Positions 15,425 to 23,472 of a stretch of DNA of 43,889 nucleotides are shown piece by piece. The DNA is from Nitrososphaerota archaeon (GTDB taxonomy: Archaea > Thermoproteota > Nitrososphaeria > Nitrososphaerales > UBA183). Numbering within the stretch: position 1 is the stretch's first letter; the number at the start of each line of letters is the position of its first letter. The position numbers were made by a program, and so were the translations under genes. The stretch covers positions 1 through 43,889 of the forward strand of contig JAFMAU010000014.1 in NCBI GenBank assembly GCA_029784825.1, read 5' to 3'. A model generated the notes under the pieces. The model did no database searches, was not told where the DNA came from, and saw only the letters and a program-made list of their open reading frames with translations.

Positions 15425-16021
15425 ATGTCCGACCTCCTGGCATCCTTCGGGACGATCGCGGCTGTCCTATTCGTCACCGAGCTCACAGACAAGGACGCCT
15501 TCCTTCTGATAGCCGTGTCGTCGAAGGTCAAGTGGCGGGTTGCATTCTTTGCAGGGGCCACGGCCTTCACCCTCAACACCCTCCTCTTCGTCGCCGCCGG
15601 CTCGCTGATCGTCGCCTTCGTCCCTGTCAACTGGGTGCGGCTGGCCGGCGGAGTGGTGATGCTAGGGTACGGGCTCTGGGAGGCGAAGGGCCTGGTGGGG
15701 AAGAAGGCTGCCGAGGAAGAGGAGACCCGCGTCCAGAAGGCGAGGAGCCCCTGGGGGGCGTTCCTGGCTCTCGTGGCCGCCCTTTCCCTGCTAGACCTCG
15801 CAGGGGACGCGACCGAGGTCCTCACCATAGTCTTCGTGGCCCAATATGCCGACCCGCCGCTCGTCTTCACAGGCGTGATCGCCGGGCTGATCGCCGCCAC
15901 CGCGCTGGAGACCACGCTCGGGAACAGGCTCGGCCGGATACTCACGCCCAGCCGCCTGAGGTACCTGTCGATGGGCGTCTTCATCGCTCTGGGCGCCGCC
16001 ATCCTGCTCGTCTACTCCTAG
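15425..16021 (+). CDS. UPF0016/GDT1-family cation (Ca2+/Mn2+) transporter
   Basis: A 198-residue membrane protein with two related halves, the arrangement of UPF0016 (TMEM165, Gdt1p, bacterial MneA), which exchange Mn2+ or Ca2+ for protons. The E-x-G-D-K-S/T-type motifs are present in altered form: TELTDKDAF (about residues 18-26) in the first half and LDLAGDATEVLTI in the second. About six helices surround an acidic central loop (AAEEEET). It starts with ATG at 15425, 22 nt after the preceding membrane protein. Function is inferred from the family and motif variants, so transported-ion identity is uncertain. Confidence 0.78.
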   Translation: MSDLLASFGTIAAVLFVTELTDKDAFLLIAVSSKVKWRVAFFAGATAFTLNTLLFVAAGSLIVAFVPVNWVRLAGGVVMLGYGLWEAKGLVGKKAAEEEETRVQKARSPWGAFLALVAALSLLDLAGDATEVLTIVFVAQYADPPLVFTGVIAGLIAATALETTLGNRLGRILTPSRLRYLSMGVFIALGAAILLVYS

Positions 16022-16073
16022 GCCGACGCGGAGGCACCTTCATTAAGCGCGTCTCATGGAGCGGAAAGAATCC

Positions 16074-17513
16074 ATGTCAGGGGCGAGCCAGGAAGGCATG
16101 ACGGCGAAGAAGGCGGACAACTTCGACGAGTGGTACACCCAGGTCATCCTGAAGTCGGAGATCGCAGACTACAGCCCTGTGTCTGGTTGCATGGTGTTCA
16201 GGCCGTCCGGCTATGCAATCTGGGAGAACATACAGAAGGCAACCGACGCCGAGTTCAAGAAGGCTGGGATCCGGAACTCTTACTTCCCGATCTTCATCCC
16301 GGAGAGGCTCCTCAAGAAGGAGGCGGAGCACGTCCAGGGGTTCGCCCCCGAGGTCGCCTGGGTGACGGAGGCCGGGGACTCCAAGCTCGACGAAAGGCTC
16401 GCCATAAGGCCGACGTCCGAGACCATGATGTACGAAGTCGTCTCGAAGTGGGTAAGGTCCTGGCGGGACCTGCCCCTGAGGCTGAACCAGTGGAACAACG
16501 TCGTCCGCTGGGAGTTCAGGCACCCGACTCCTTTCCTGAGGTCCAGGGAGTTCCTCTGGAACGAGGGGCACACCCTGTTCGCGACCCGGGAGGAGGCGGA
16601 CGCGGAAAGGGACGAGGTCATGGGGATATACAGGAAGATCGCCGAGGACTATCTGGCCCTGCCGGGGTACCTGGGGCGGAAGTCGAAGTCGGAGACCTTC
16701 GCAGGCGCTGAAGCTACGTTCAGCATCGAGCACCTTCTCCCTGACGGCAAGGCCATCCAGGGGCCGGACTGGCATTCGGACGGGCAGAACTTCTCGAAGG
16801 CCTTCGGCATCGTGTTCATCGACAAGGACGGCAACAAGCAGTTCGCCTGGCAGAACACCTTCGCGCTTACCACCCGAGAGATAGGGGTGATGATCGCGGT
16901 CCACGGCGACGACAAGGGGGCGGTCGTGCCTCCGAGGCTCGCAGAGGTCCAGGTCGTGGTCGTGCCCATTGTGAACGACGAGAACAAGAAGGAGGTCCTG
17001 GCAGAGGCGAAGAGGCTGTCGGCCGCCCTCTCCGACTTCAGGGTCTTCCTCGACGACCGGGACCATCTTACGCCAGGCAGGAAGTTCAACGAATGGGAGC
17101 TTAGAGGGGTCCCTCTGAGGGTCGAGCTCGGACCCAGGGACCTGAAGGAGAAGCAGGCGGTCCTCGTCAGGCGGGACACAGGGGCGAAGAGGGTAGTGAA
17201 GCTGGATTCGGCAGAAGCGGAGGTGTCAAAGGAGCTGGACGCGATCCAGAAGGGCCTCTTCGACAAGGCGGCTGCAGCGCTCGCGAAGAACACTCATGAC
17301 GCTGCCAGCCTGTCGGAGCTCAAGGAATCACTCGCCCGCGGGGGGGTCGTGAGGGCGCCATGGTGCGGGAGAGCCGAGTGCGAGACCAAGCTGAAGGAAG
17401 AGACCGGAGGCAAGATCCTGAACATCCCTCTCGACCAGAATCAGTCAAATCAGAAGTGCGTGGTCTGTGGAAAGCAGGCGAGCTCGGTCGTCAACTACGG
17501 CAGGTCATACTAG
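16074..17513 (+). CDS. proS: Prolyl-tRNA synthetase, archaeal/eukaryotic type
   Basis: Charges tRNA-Pro. It is a class II synthetase of 479 residues from ATG 16074. The N-terminus NFDEWYTQVILK...DYSPVSGC is typical of the archaeal form. Motif 2 is RWEFRHPTPFLRSREFLWNEGHT split around the flipping loop; the anticodon-binding domain starts near VVVVPIVN. The zinc-binding C-terminal domain has WCGRAECE and KCVVCGK and ends in the usual Tyr. The ATG at 16074 is preferred because TTCATTAAGC at 16038-16047 lies about 30 nt upstream; ATG 16056 adds six residues. The PfkB-kinase frame starts inside its 3' end. Confidence 0.96.
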   Translation: MSGASQEGMTAKKADNFDEWYTQVILKSEIADYSPVSGCMVFRPSGYAIWENIQKATDAEFKKAGIRNSYFPIFIPERLLKKEAEHVQGFAPEVAWVTEAGDSKLDERLAIRPTSETMMYEVVSKWVRSWRDLPLRLNQWNNVVRWEFRHPTPFLRSREFLWNEGHTLFATREEADAERDEVMGIYRKIAEDYLALPGYLGRKSKSETFAGAEATFSIEHLLPDGKAIQGPDWHSDGQNFSKAFGIVFIDKDGNKQFAWQNTFALTTREIGVMIAVHGDDKGAVVPPRLAEVQVVVVPIVNDENKKEVLAEAKRLSAALSDFRVFLDDRDHLTPGRKFNEWELRGVPLRVELGPRDLKEKQAVLVRRDTGAKRVVKLDSAEAEVSKELDAIQKGLFDKAAAALAKNTHDAASLSELKESLARGGVVRAPWCGRAECETKLKEETGGKILNIPLDQNQSNQKCVVCGKQASSVVNYGRSY

Positions 17514-18519
17514 GGGCGGGCGCTCCTCGCCGACCAGGACTGGCCCCACCCTCACATTCCTCGGAGCGGTCAACTGGGACACGACCATCTTCGAAAAGGA
17601 GTTCGCTCCCCCGGGAGCCGAAGTCCCAGTCCTGCGGATAGAGGAGGGGCCTGGGGGGAAGGGTGCAAACGCAGCGGTCGCGGCTGCAAAGCTGCTTGGA
17701 AAGGGGAAGGTCGCGTTCATAGGCGCGGCCGGAGCCGACCGCTTCGGGAGGGCGCTGCGCCAGAGCCTGAAGGACGCGGGGGTATCGGCGGACGGACTGT
17801 TGACGCTGAAGGGCTCCAGGACCGGGACCGCGCACGTGGTGGTGGACGGCTCAGGTAGCAAGACCATCCACACCCACTTCGGAGCCAACGACTGCCTCGC
17901 CCCCGGACATCTGGACGCCCCCGCCGCCCGCAGGGCCCTTTCTTCCTCCGTGGCTGTGGCCGTGATGGACGTGCCCGTCCGGACCGCTGAAGCAGCCGCC
18001 GGCTTGGCGAGGGACTCGGACGCCAGGCTGGTATACAGCCCGGGAGTCAGGTGCGGGGCAGGGCTGCACGCCCTGTCAGGGGTGCTTAGCGCGGCGAGAG
18101 ACGCGGTCTTCGACAGGAGCGAGCTGATGAAGCTCCAGCCCTCGGATGACCCAGCGAAGTCTGTCCTCTCGCTCCTGAGGCTCTTTCCCAGCCTCACTGT
18201 CGTCGCGACTCTCGGGCCCTCGGGGTCCCTGGTCGGCAGGGGAGGCTCGGTGGTGCTGGTGCCGCCTGCAAACCTGTCAGCCCTCGGCCTGAAGCCAGTT
18301 AACAGCACAGGTTCCGGGGACGCCTTCCTCGCTGCCTACGTCTGCTACTCGGAGTCCGGGATGGAGCCGGAAGACGCCGCCTACTGGGGGAACCTCGCGG
18401 GAGCCCTCAAGGCCGCAGACCCGCGGACGAGGGGGAGCCCCTCGAGGCAGTCGCTGGAGGCCAGCATGGCCGTCCTCAGACGGAGGCGACTGGGCTCGCT
18501 GCCGAATAGAGCCTCATAG
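17467..18519 (+). CDS. PfkB/ribokinase-family carbohydrate or nucleoside kinase
   Basis: A 350-residue sugar/nucleoside kinase. The recognisable fold begins at LTFLGAVNWD (about residue 29). It has the N-terminal PfkB signature GPGGKGANAAVAAAKLLG and the C-terminal anion-hole motif NSTGSGDAFLAAY, with the catalytic Asp in GSGD; Asn replaces the usual first Asp. No ATG, GTG or TTG occurs in frame between the proS stop and the fold, so the only plausible start is the GTG at 17467, 47 nt inside proS, adding a low-complexity Arg/Ser/Thr-rich leader. Adjacency to a second PfkB kinase and a nucleoside transporter suggests a nucleoside or ribose-phosphate substrate; that is inference. Confidence 0.82.
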   Translation: MESRRARSSTTAGHTRGGRSSPTRTGPTLTFLGAVNWDTTIFEKEFAPPGAEVPVLRIEEGPGGKGANAAVAAAKLLGKGKVAFIGAAGADRFGRALRQSLKDAGVSADGLLTLKGSRTGTAHVVVDGSGSKTIHTHFGANDCLAPGHLDAPAARRALSSSVAVAVMDVPVRTAEAAAGLARDSDARLVYSPGVRCGAGLHALSGVLSAARDAVFDRSELMKLQPSDDPAKSVLSLLRLFPSLTVVATLGPSGSLVGRGGSVVLVPPANLSALGLKPVNSTGSGDAFLAAYVCYSESGMEPEDAAYWGNLAGALKAADPRTRGSPSRQSLEASMAVLRRRRLGSLPNRAS

Positions 18520-19381
18520 CGCTGTCGTCCACGCTCATCGGGAGGTCGATCTTGGCCAGAGCTATCATGTGGAGAGAAAGCGAAGACGCAGCGATCCCGA
18601 AGCAGGCGCTCCTCAGGAAGTCCCTCGTCTTCAGGTACCACGACACGGTCGCCCCGCCGAGTATGTCCCCCGCCCCGGTGCTGTCGATGACCTGGGACTT
18701 TGGTACCCCGACTTCATAGATCCTGTGCCCGTCAAGGACGAAGCACGACTCCCCTCCTCTGGTCACCATCGCCTTCCTGATCCCAATCGACGAGAGCTTC
18801 TCCAGCGCCTCCTTCGGGTCGCTCCTCCCAGTGAGCATCTCTGCCTCGGTCCTGTCCATCTTGATGGCGTCCACCTTCGTGAGAATGCTCCTGTCCCCGA
18901 GGGGGGCGAACGAGACCTGCCCTTCGCTGTCGAAGGAGCGGACGAACCCCTGCGGGTCGAGAAATGTGAAGTCGGACCGCGCGGAGATCTCCGTCAGCAG
19001 AGCAGGGGATATCTCCCCGGCAAGGGGGCTCACGAGCGACGCGTTGAACCTCGTGTCCGGGGGGATCTGGGAGGCTGCAAGGTCCTCGCACCTCGCGACC
19101 AGGGCCAGCGTCCTGTTCCCCGACGCGTTGGATATCTTGAACCTGGTCGTGGGCTTGGCGAGGCTCCTGTCTGAGGCCCTGAGGGGTACCCCGTTCCTGG
19201 CCAGCCAGACCGCCTGCTCGTCGGGGAAGTCACTCCCTATCTTGGTCAGCGGGGTGACGCTGTTGCCGAACCTGGCGCACACGAGCCCGGCGTACGAAGG
19301 GGGTCCCCCCACCGAGGTGATCTGTCGCACCTGGAGCTGGATCGAATCTATCGTGATGAATCCGGCCACGAGGACCCGCAT
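18476..19381 (-). CDS. Second PfkB-family kinase
   Basis: A 301-residue ribokinase-like kinase. It starts with RVLVAGFITIDSIQL, has the substrate-binding glycine pair in TSVGGPPSYAGL, MDRTEAEML as the usual N-x-x-E-like segment, and the catalytic DSTGAGDILGGA with Asp in GAGD. The ATG at 19381 is about 26 nt from a TATA box (CATAAGAC, 19404-19411), so a leaderless start is favoured over the longer open frame to 19516. It converges with the first PfkB gene, overlapping it by 44 bp, and diverges from the BMP transporter gene. A nucleoside-kinase role is inferred from this context. Confidence 0.86.
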   Translation of the reverse strand: MRVLVAGFITIDSIQLQVRQITSVGGPPSYAGLVCARFGNSVTPLTKIGSDFPDEQAVWLARNGVPLRASDRSLAKPTTRFKISNASGNRTLALVARCEDLAASQIPPDTRFNASLVSPLAGEISPALLTEISARSDFTFLDPQGFVRSFDSEGQVSFAPLGDRSILTKVDAIKMDRTEAEMLTGRSDPKEALEKLSSIGIRKAMVTRGGESCFVLDGHRIYEVGVPKSQVIDSTGAGDILGGATVSWYLKTRDFLRSACFGIAASSLSLHMIALAKIDLPMSVDDSAMRLYSAASPVASV

Positions 19382-19403
19382 TCCGGCGCCCGCGAACGTG
19401 GAC

Positions 19404-19411
19404 GTCTTATG
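19404..19411 (-). promoter_or_regulatory. TATA box of the second PfkB kinase
   Basis: CATAAGAC on the minus strand, centred about 26 nt before the ATG at 19381. Confidence 0.5.
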
Positions 19412-19468
19412 AACGCTTTCTCGAGTTTTTCGCCAGCCGTGAGAATCCGAGGAACACTTCCTGCTGGC

Positions 19469-19480
19469 GTTTAAATATCC
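19469..19480 (+). promoter_or_regulatory. TATA box of the BMP/ABC transporter operon
   Basis: CGTTTAAATATC, centred about 37 nt before the TTG at 19511. It is a strong match and the only promoter-like element ahead of the four-gene transporter operon. Confidence 0.65.
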
Positions 19481-19510
19481 AAAGGGCCGAACGCGGGCCG
19501 AGAACGCATT

Positions 19511-20836
19511 TTGCACATTCGAAATAGAAAGGGAATCGGCACAGGTGCCATAGTAGCAGTCGTAGTCATCATCATCGTAGTGGCTGGCGCAGCCTACTAC
19601 TTCACATCCACAACTGGACCATCATCGACGACCACCACGACAACGACGACCACCACCACGACCGCGGGACCTCTTCCAGGGAAGGGGTATTCCATAGGGG
19701 TCGTGTTCGACGTCGGCGGCCTCGGAGACCGCGGGTTCAACGACCTCGCCTACGCGGGGATGCAGCAGGCGGTGACCCAGCTCGGCGTGAGCTCTGACTA
19801 CCGGGTGGCCACTTCTACGACCTCCATCCCATCGTTGTTCGCATCACTGATCAGCGAGCACATGTCGCTGATCGTGGGGGTCGGCTTCGATGACGACCAG
19901 GCTATCTCCCAGTATGCCCAGCAGTATCCACAGCAGAAGTTCGCCCAGGTTGACGGCGACATCTACAACGTGACGAACGTCGTCGCCATCAAGTACGAGG
20001 AGCACGTCGGCAGCGCGGTAGTCGGAGCGCTCTCGGCCGCAATGGGGGGCAACCACGCGAAGCTCGGGTTCCTCGGAGGGGTGACGGTGGGCATCATCTA
20101 CAAGTTCTGGAACGGGTGGAAGTTCGGCGTCCAGTGGGCTGACCAGTACCTGTCAAAGGCTACAGGATCCACATACAACAACACGCTCGACGAGGTGTAC
20201 GACTCTACCGGCTTCAACGGGTTCAACGACCAGCCCGGAGGGTTCTCCAACGGCCAGGCGATGATCGCAAGGGGAGACAAGATCATCTTCACGGCGGCTG
20301 GAGGAACAGGGATCGGCACGTTCAACGCGATCGGCCAGTACGACAAGCAGCAGGGGTGGAACTGGTCCAACTCCACGGCTCCGCCCGTCTGGGCGATAGG
20401 CGTGGACGCGAACCAGGACTACTACGGAACCCAGCAGTTCTTCACAGCCGCCCAGCAGAACAAGACAGCGACCTCCCTGACCCCGCCGTCCTTCGTCCTC
20501 ACCTCTGAGATCAAGAAGGTCGACTACGGAGTCTTCAAGGTCATGAGCTGGGTGGTCGCAGGGAACTACTCGCAGCTCTGGAACAACCCAACCAACTTCG
20601 CCCCGTCTTTCTACAACGGACTGACGCAGCTCTGCGGTCCGAACGGTGACGCCGCCTGCCACGTGCGGGGCGTCTACCTCCTGGGCCTCAAGCAGGGCGC
20701 GGTAGGGGCGACCAGCTTCCAGTACACGTCGCAGTTCCTCACCCCAATCGCGAAGCAGGTAATGACCCAGATCACGAAGGGCATCCTCAACGGCAGCATC
20801 ACTGTCCCTGAAGTCTACACCGACACAGGCATCTGA
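19511..20836 (+). CDS. BMP-family (PnrA/Med-type) nucleoside-binding protein of an ABC transporter
   Basis: Extracellular solute-binding protein; this family binds purine and other nucleosides. The 441-residue protein has a membrane anchor (about 13-33), then a run of 12 Thr in a Ser/Thr/Gly/Pro linker (about 34-55), then the binding domain: YSIGVVFDVGGLGDRGFNDLAY with the nucleoside-contacting Asp/Asn, VGVGFDDDQAI, KYEEHVGSAVVGAL, and VWAIGVDANQDYYG. Several N-x-S/T sequons fit an exported glycoprotein. The start is TTG 19511 behind a TATA box. ATPase and two permease genes follow. Nucleoside specificity comes from the family and from neighbouring kinases. Confidence 0.92.
   Translation: MHIRNRKGIGTGAIVAVVVIIIVVAGAAYYFTSTTGPSSTTTTTTTTTTTTAGPLPGKGYSIGVVFDVGGLGDRGFNDLAYAGMQQAVTQLGVSSDYRVATSTTSIPSLFASLISEHMSLIVGVGFDDDQAISQYAQQYPQQKFAQVDGDIYNVTNVVAIKYEEHVGSAVVGALSAAMGGNHAKLGFLGGVTVGIIYKFWNGWKFGVQWADQYLSKATGSTYNNTLDEVYDSTGFNGFNDQPGGFSNGQAMIARGDKIIFTAAGGTGIGTFNAIGQYDKQQGWNWSNSTAPPVWAIGVDANQDYYGTQQFFTAAQQNKTATSLTPPSFVLTSEIKKVDYGVFKVMSWVVAGNYSQLWNNPTNFAPSFYNGLTQLCGPNGDAACHVRGVYLLGLKQGAVGATSFQYTSQFLTPIAKQVMTQITKGILNGSITVPEVYTDTGI
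19628..19668 (+). repeat. ACN triplet-repeat tract encoding the poly-Thr linker
   Basis: A run of mixed ACG, ACC and ACA triplets encodes about 12 consecutive threonines between anchor and binding domain. The varied third bases suggest selection for the Thr stalk rather than recent slippage alone. Confidence 0.75.
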
Positions 20837-20838
20837 CC

Positions 20839-20861
20839 ATAGGTGAGCTAACCTCACCTAT
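20839..20861. repeat. Perfect 9-bp inverted repeat between BMP and ATPase genes
   Basis: Arms ATAGGTGAG and CTCACCTAT flank a 5-nt loop, starting 3 nt after the BMP stop and ending 20 nt before the ATPase ATG. As RNA it would be a stable hairpin. It may stabilise or partly terminate the transcript so that more binding protein than ATPase is made, or it may be an operator. The structure is direct; the function is inferred. Confidence 0.7.
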
Positions 20862-20881
20862 CCTCCCCTTTTGAGGGAAAC

Positions 20882-22393
20882 ATGAGTGACCAAATGCTTC
20901 GGATGACCGGAATCAGGAAGACATTCCCGGGGGTGGTCGCCCTTGACAGCGTCGACTTCCAGGCTGACAGGGGGGAGGTTATGGGGATACTTGGCGAGAA
21001 CGGTGCCGGTAAGAGCACCCTGATGAACATACTCTTCGGCCTCTACAGCATGGACGGGGGGTCGATCGAGCTCGAGGGGAAGAAGGTGAGCATGAAGAGC
21101 TCGGCGGACGCGATAGCGCACGGACTCGGCATGGTCCACCAGGCGTTCACCCTCGTGCCGAACCTCACAGCCCTCGAGAACATCATCCTGGGATCCGAGC
21201 CTGCCCACGCCGGCGTAATCGACAGCCTCGCCGCTCGGCAGCAGGTCGAGGGGCTGATCAGGCAGGTCGGGCTCGGCGTTGACTTGGACGTCCTGGCCGA
21301 AGACCTGCCGACTGGATTCAAGCAGAGGGTAGAGATACTGAAGGCGCTCTTCAGGGGGGCCAAGGTCCTGATCCTGGACGAACCTACGGCGGTCCTGACG
21401 CCGCTGGAGTCAGAGGAGCTGTTCAGGTCCATCAGGCGCCTCACCCAGGGCGGGTCCACCGTGATCTTCATCACCCACAAGCTGAAGGAGGTGAAGGCGA
21501 TCACCAACCGCATCACGGTGATGAGGAAAGGGAAGGTGGTCACCACCCTGGACACGAAGGACGCCACCTTCGACGCGATGGCCAACGCCATGGTCGGGAG
21601 GCAGATACAGAGGAAGTTCGACTTCGGCACGTATCAGCCAGGGGAAGTCCTGCTCGAAGTCAGGGACCTGACTGCCCTTTCGAGGCACAAGACGAAGGCC
21701 CTCAACGGGTGCAACATCTCCGTCAGGACAGGGGAGATAGTGGGGGTGGCGGGGGTCGAGGGGAACGGGCAGACGGAGCTGGTCGAATGCATCATGGGGA
21801 TGATGAAGCCGACCTCCGGCTCGGTCGCCCTGAACGGGAGGCCCACCGCGGGGCTTTCGACCTCTGAAATCCTGAAGCTCTCGGTGGGTCACGTCCCCGA
21901 GGACCGGGCGCTCAACGGGCTCATACTCGACTTCTCGATAGCCGAAAACACCGTCCTGGGCGCGACCAAGAGCCCGGAGTTCTCCAGGAGGGGGCTGATG
22001 GTGCCTGGGAGGATCAGGGACTTCGCCCGCAGGATAGTCCAGTCGTTCAACGTCTCGACAGCGGGCATAGACGTGAAGGCCAGGAACCTTTCGGGGGGGA
22101 ACCAGCAGAAGGTCATAGTCGGCAGGGAGCTTTCGGGGGAGCCCCACCTGCTGATCGCCCACCAGCCTACGAGGGGGCTGGATGTAGCCAGCACGGAGTA
22201 CATCCAGACCCTCATCGTCAACGCCCGCAACTCCGGCAGGGGGGTCCTCCTTGTGAGCGCCGACTTCGACGAGATACTCGACCTGAGCGACAGGATAGCT
22301 GTCCTCTATGAAGGCAAGATCATCGGGGAACTCAAGAGAGGGGCTGGCATCGGGGAACTTGGGAAGCTGCTCGGGGGAGTAACCGGGGCGTGA
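20882..22393 (+). CDS. ABC transporter ATPase with two nucleotide-binding domains (NupO/YufO-like)
   Basis: Energises nucleoside uptake with the two permeases that follow. The 503-residue protein is a fused tandem ATPase. Domain 1 (about 6-240) has Walker A GENGAGKST (38-46), a degenerate signature TGFKQRVEI and Walker B VLILDEPTAVLTP. Domain 2 (about 258-495) has a degenerate Walker A GVEGNGQTEL that lacks the Lys, signature LSGGNQQK and Walker B-like LLIAHQPTRGLD. This asymmetry is normal for the RbsA/NupO group. It starts at ATG 20882 and its stop overlaps the next GTG by 4 bp. Confidence 0.94.
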   Translation: MSDQMLRMTGIRKTFPGVVALDSVDFQADRGEVMGILGENGAGKSTLMNILFGLYSMDGGSIELEGKKVSMKSSADAIAHGLGMVHQAFTLVPNLTALENIILGSEPAHAGVIDSLAARQQVEGLIRQVGLGVDLDVLAEDLPTGFKQRVEILKALFRGAKVLILDEPTAVLTPLESEELFRSIRRLTQGGSTVIFITHKLKEVKAITNRITVMRKGKVVTTLDTKDATFDAMANAMVGRQIQRKFDFGTYQPGEVLLEVRDLTALSRHKTKALNGCNISVRTGEIVGVAGVEGNGQTELVECIMGMMKPTSGSVALNGRPTAGLSTSEILKLSVGHVPEDRALNGLILDFSIAENTVLGATKSPEFSRRGLMVPGRIRDFARRIVQSFNVSTAGIDVKARNLSGGNQQKVIVGRELSGEPHLLIAHQPTRGLDVASTEYIQTLIVNARNSGRGVLLVSADFDEILDLSDRIAVLYEGKIIGELKRGAGIGELGKLLGGVTGA

Positions 22394-23472
22394 GCGGCTC
22401 AGGGCACTCAGGCCCGAAGGGCGCCCTCAAGTCAGCAGTCCCTTCGATCGTCGCCCTGCTTCTTGGGCTGGCCGCTGCCTCGCTCCTGATGCTCCTCTTC
22501 GGCTCCAACCCCTTCAACGTGTTCTACGCCCTCTTCTCCGGCGCCCTCAGCACCCAGTTCGGCCAGTCCTCCGTGCTCACGTACATGGGCTCCTACTCCC
22601 TCCTCGCCCTTGCCTTCATCATACCCGGGAAGGCTGGAATCTGGAACGTCGGGGGGCAGGGACAGGCGATCCTTGGGGGAGTCACGGCTGCGATCGTCAT
22701 CGTCTTCCTCCCCCTCCCCCCTGTGATCTGGCCCCTGGCCGCCGTCCTGGCCGGGTGCCTTGTGGGGGCGGGCTGGTCCGCCGTGTGCGGGCTCCTCGAG
22801 GCCTACAGGAACGCATCGGCCATAGTCACGACTATCATGCTGAACTTCGTCGCCGCATCCCTCGCGTCGTTCCTCCTGCTGAAGGTGATCACCGTCAAGG
22901 TCCCTTCCGCGTCGCAGAACAACTACGTCGTGTTCAACCAGGCTGCCACGATCCCCACCATACCATACTTCAACACCTCTGTCATGTTCGTGATAGCCAT
23001 ACTGGCTGCGGTCGGCGCTGCCTGGTTCCTGAGCAGGACGACCACAGGGTACGCCATCCGGGCGACCGGCCTCGGGACGATGCCGGCGGAGTCCAAGGGG
23101 ATCCACACCAAGAGGACGAAGGTCCTGGCGATGGCCATCGGCGGGATGCTGGCCGGCCTCGCAGGCGCGGGAGACGTCATGAGCGTGGGACACGGCTGCT
23201 ACCTGGTGGCCTGCTACCAGGAGGGGTTCGCCGGCGGGTGGTTCGGAGGTGAGGGGTTCGCCGGGATCGCGGTGGCGCTCGTCGCGGCCAGCAACCCCGT
23301 CGGCTCGATATTCTCCGCCATCTTCTTCGCCGTCCTCGCGTCAGGGACTGTGGCCGTCGGCCAGGAGATCTACGTCGTCTGGGCGATGCAGGGCATCATA
23401 ATCCTCCTGATGGCCGCCCCGGAGCTTAGCAGGGGCATCCTCACGCTCGGAGGGAGGAAGAAGTGGATCTAA
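22390..23472 (+). CDS. ABC transporter permease, BMP/nucleoside type (first)
   Basis: A 360-residue membrane protein of the BPD_transp_2 family, with about ten helices. Characteristic segments are IIPGKAGIWNVGGQGQ in the first half and the later RTTTGYAIRATGLGTMPAES, followed by AGLAGAGDVMSVG. It starts with a GTG that overlaps the ATPase stop (GTGA), and its end overlaps the next permease by 10 bp, so all three are translationally coupled. It forms the membrane channel together with the second permease. Confidence 0.93.
   Translation: MSGSGHSGPKGALKSAVPSIVALLLGLAAASLLMLLFGSNPFNVFYALFSGALSTQFGQSSVLTYMGSYSLLALAFIIPGKAGIWNVGGQGQAILGGVTAAIVIVFLPLPPVIWPLAAVLAGCLVGAGWSAVCGLLEAYRNASAIVTTIMLNFVAASLASFLLLKVITVKVPSASQNNYVVFNQAATIPTIPYFNTSVMFVIAILAAVGAAWFLSRTTTGYAIRATGLGTMPAESKGIHTKRTKVLAMAIGGMLAGLAGAGDVMSVGHGCYLVACYQEGFAGGWFGGEGFAGIAVALVAASNPVGSIFSAIFFAVLASGTVAVGQEIYVVWAMQGIIILLMAAPELSRGILTLGGRKKWI

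Noticed and set aside
19628..19668. ACN repeat tract as a CRISPR or mobile-element repeat
   Set aside because: It is an in-frame poly-Thr linker in the transporter binding protein, with no spacers or terminal repeats.
22064..22180. Second ATPase domain lacking the Walker A lysine as a sign of decay
   Set aside because: Degeneracy of one site is normal in RbsA/NupO-type tandem ATPases.
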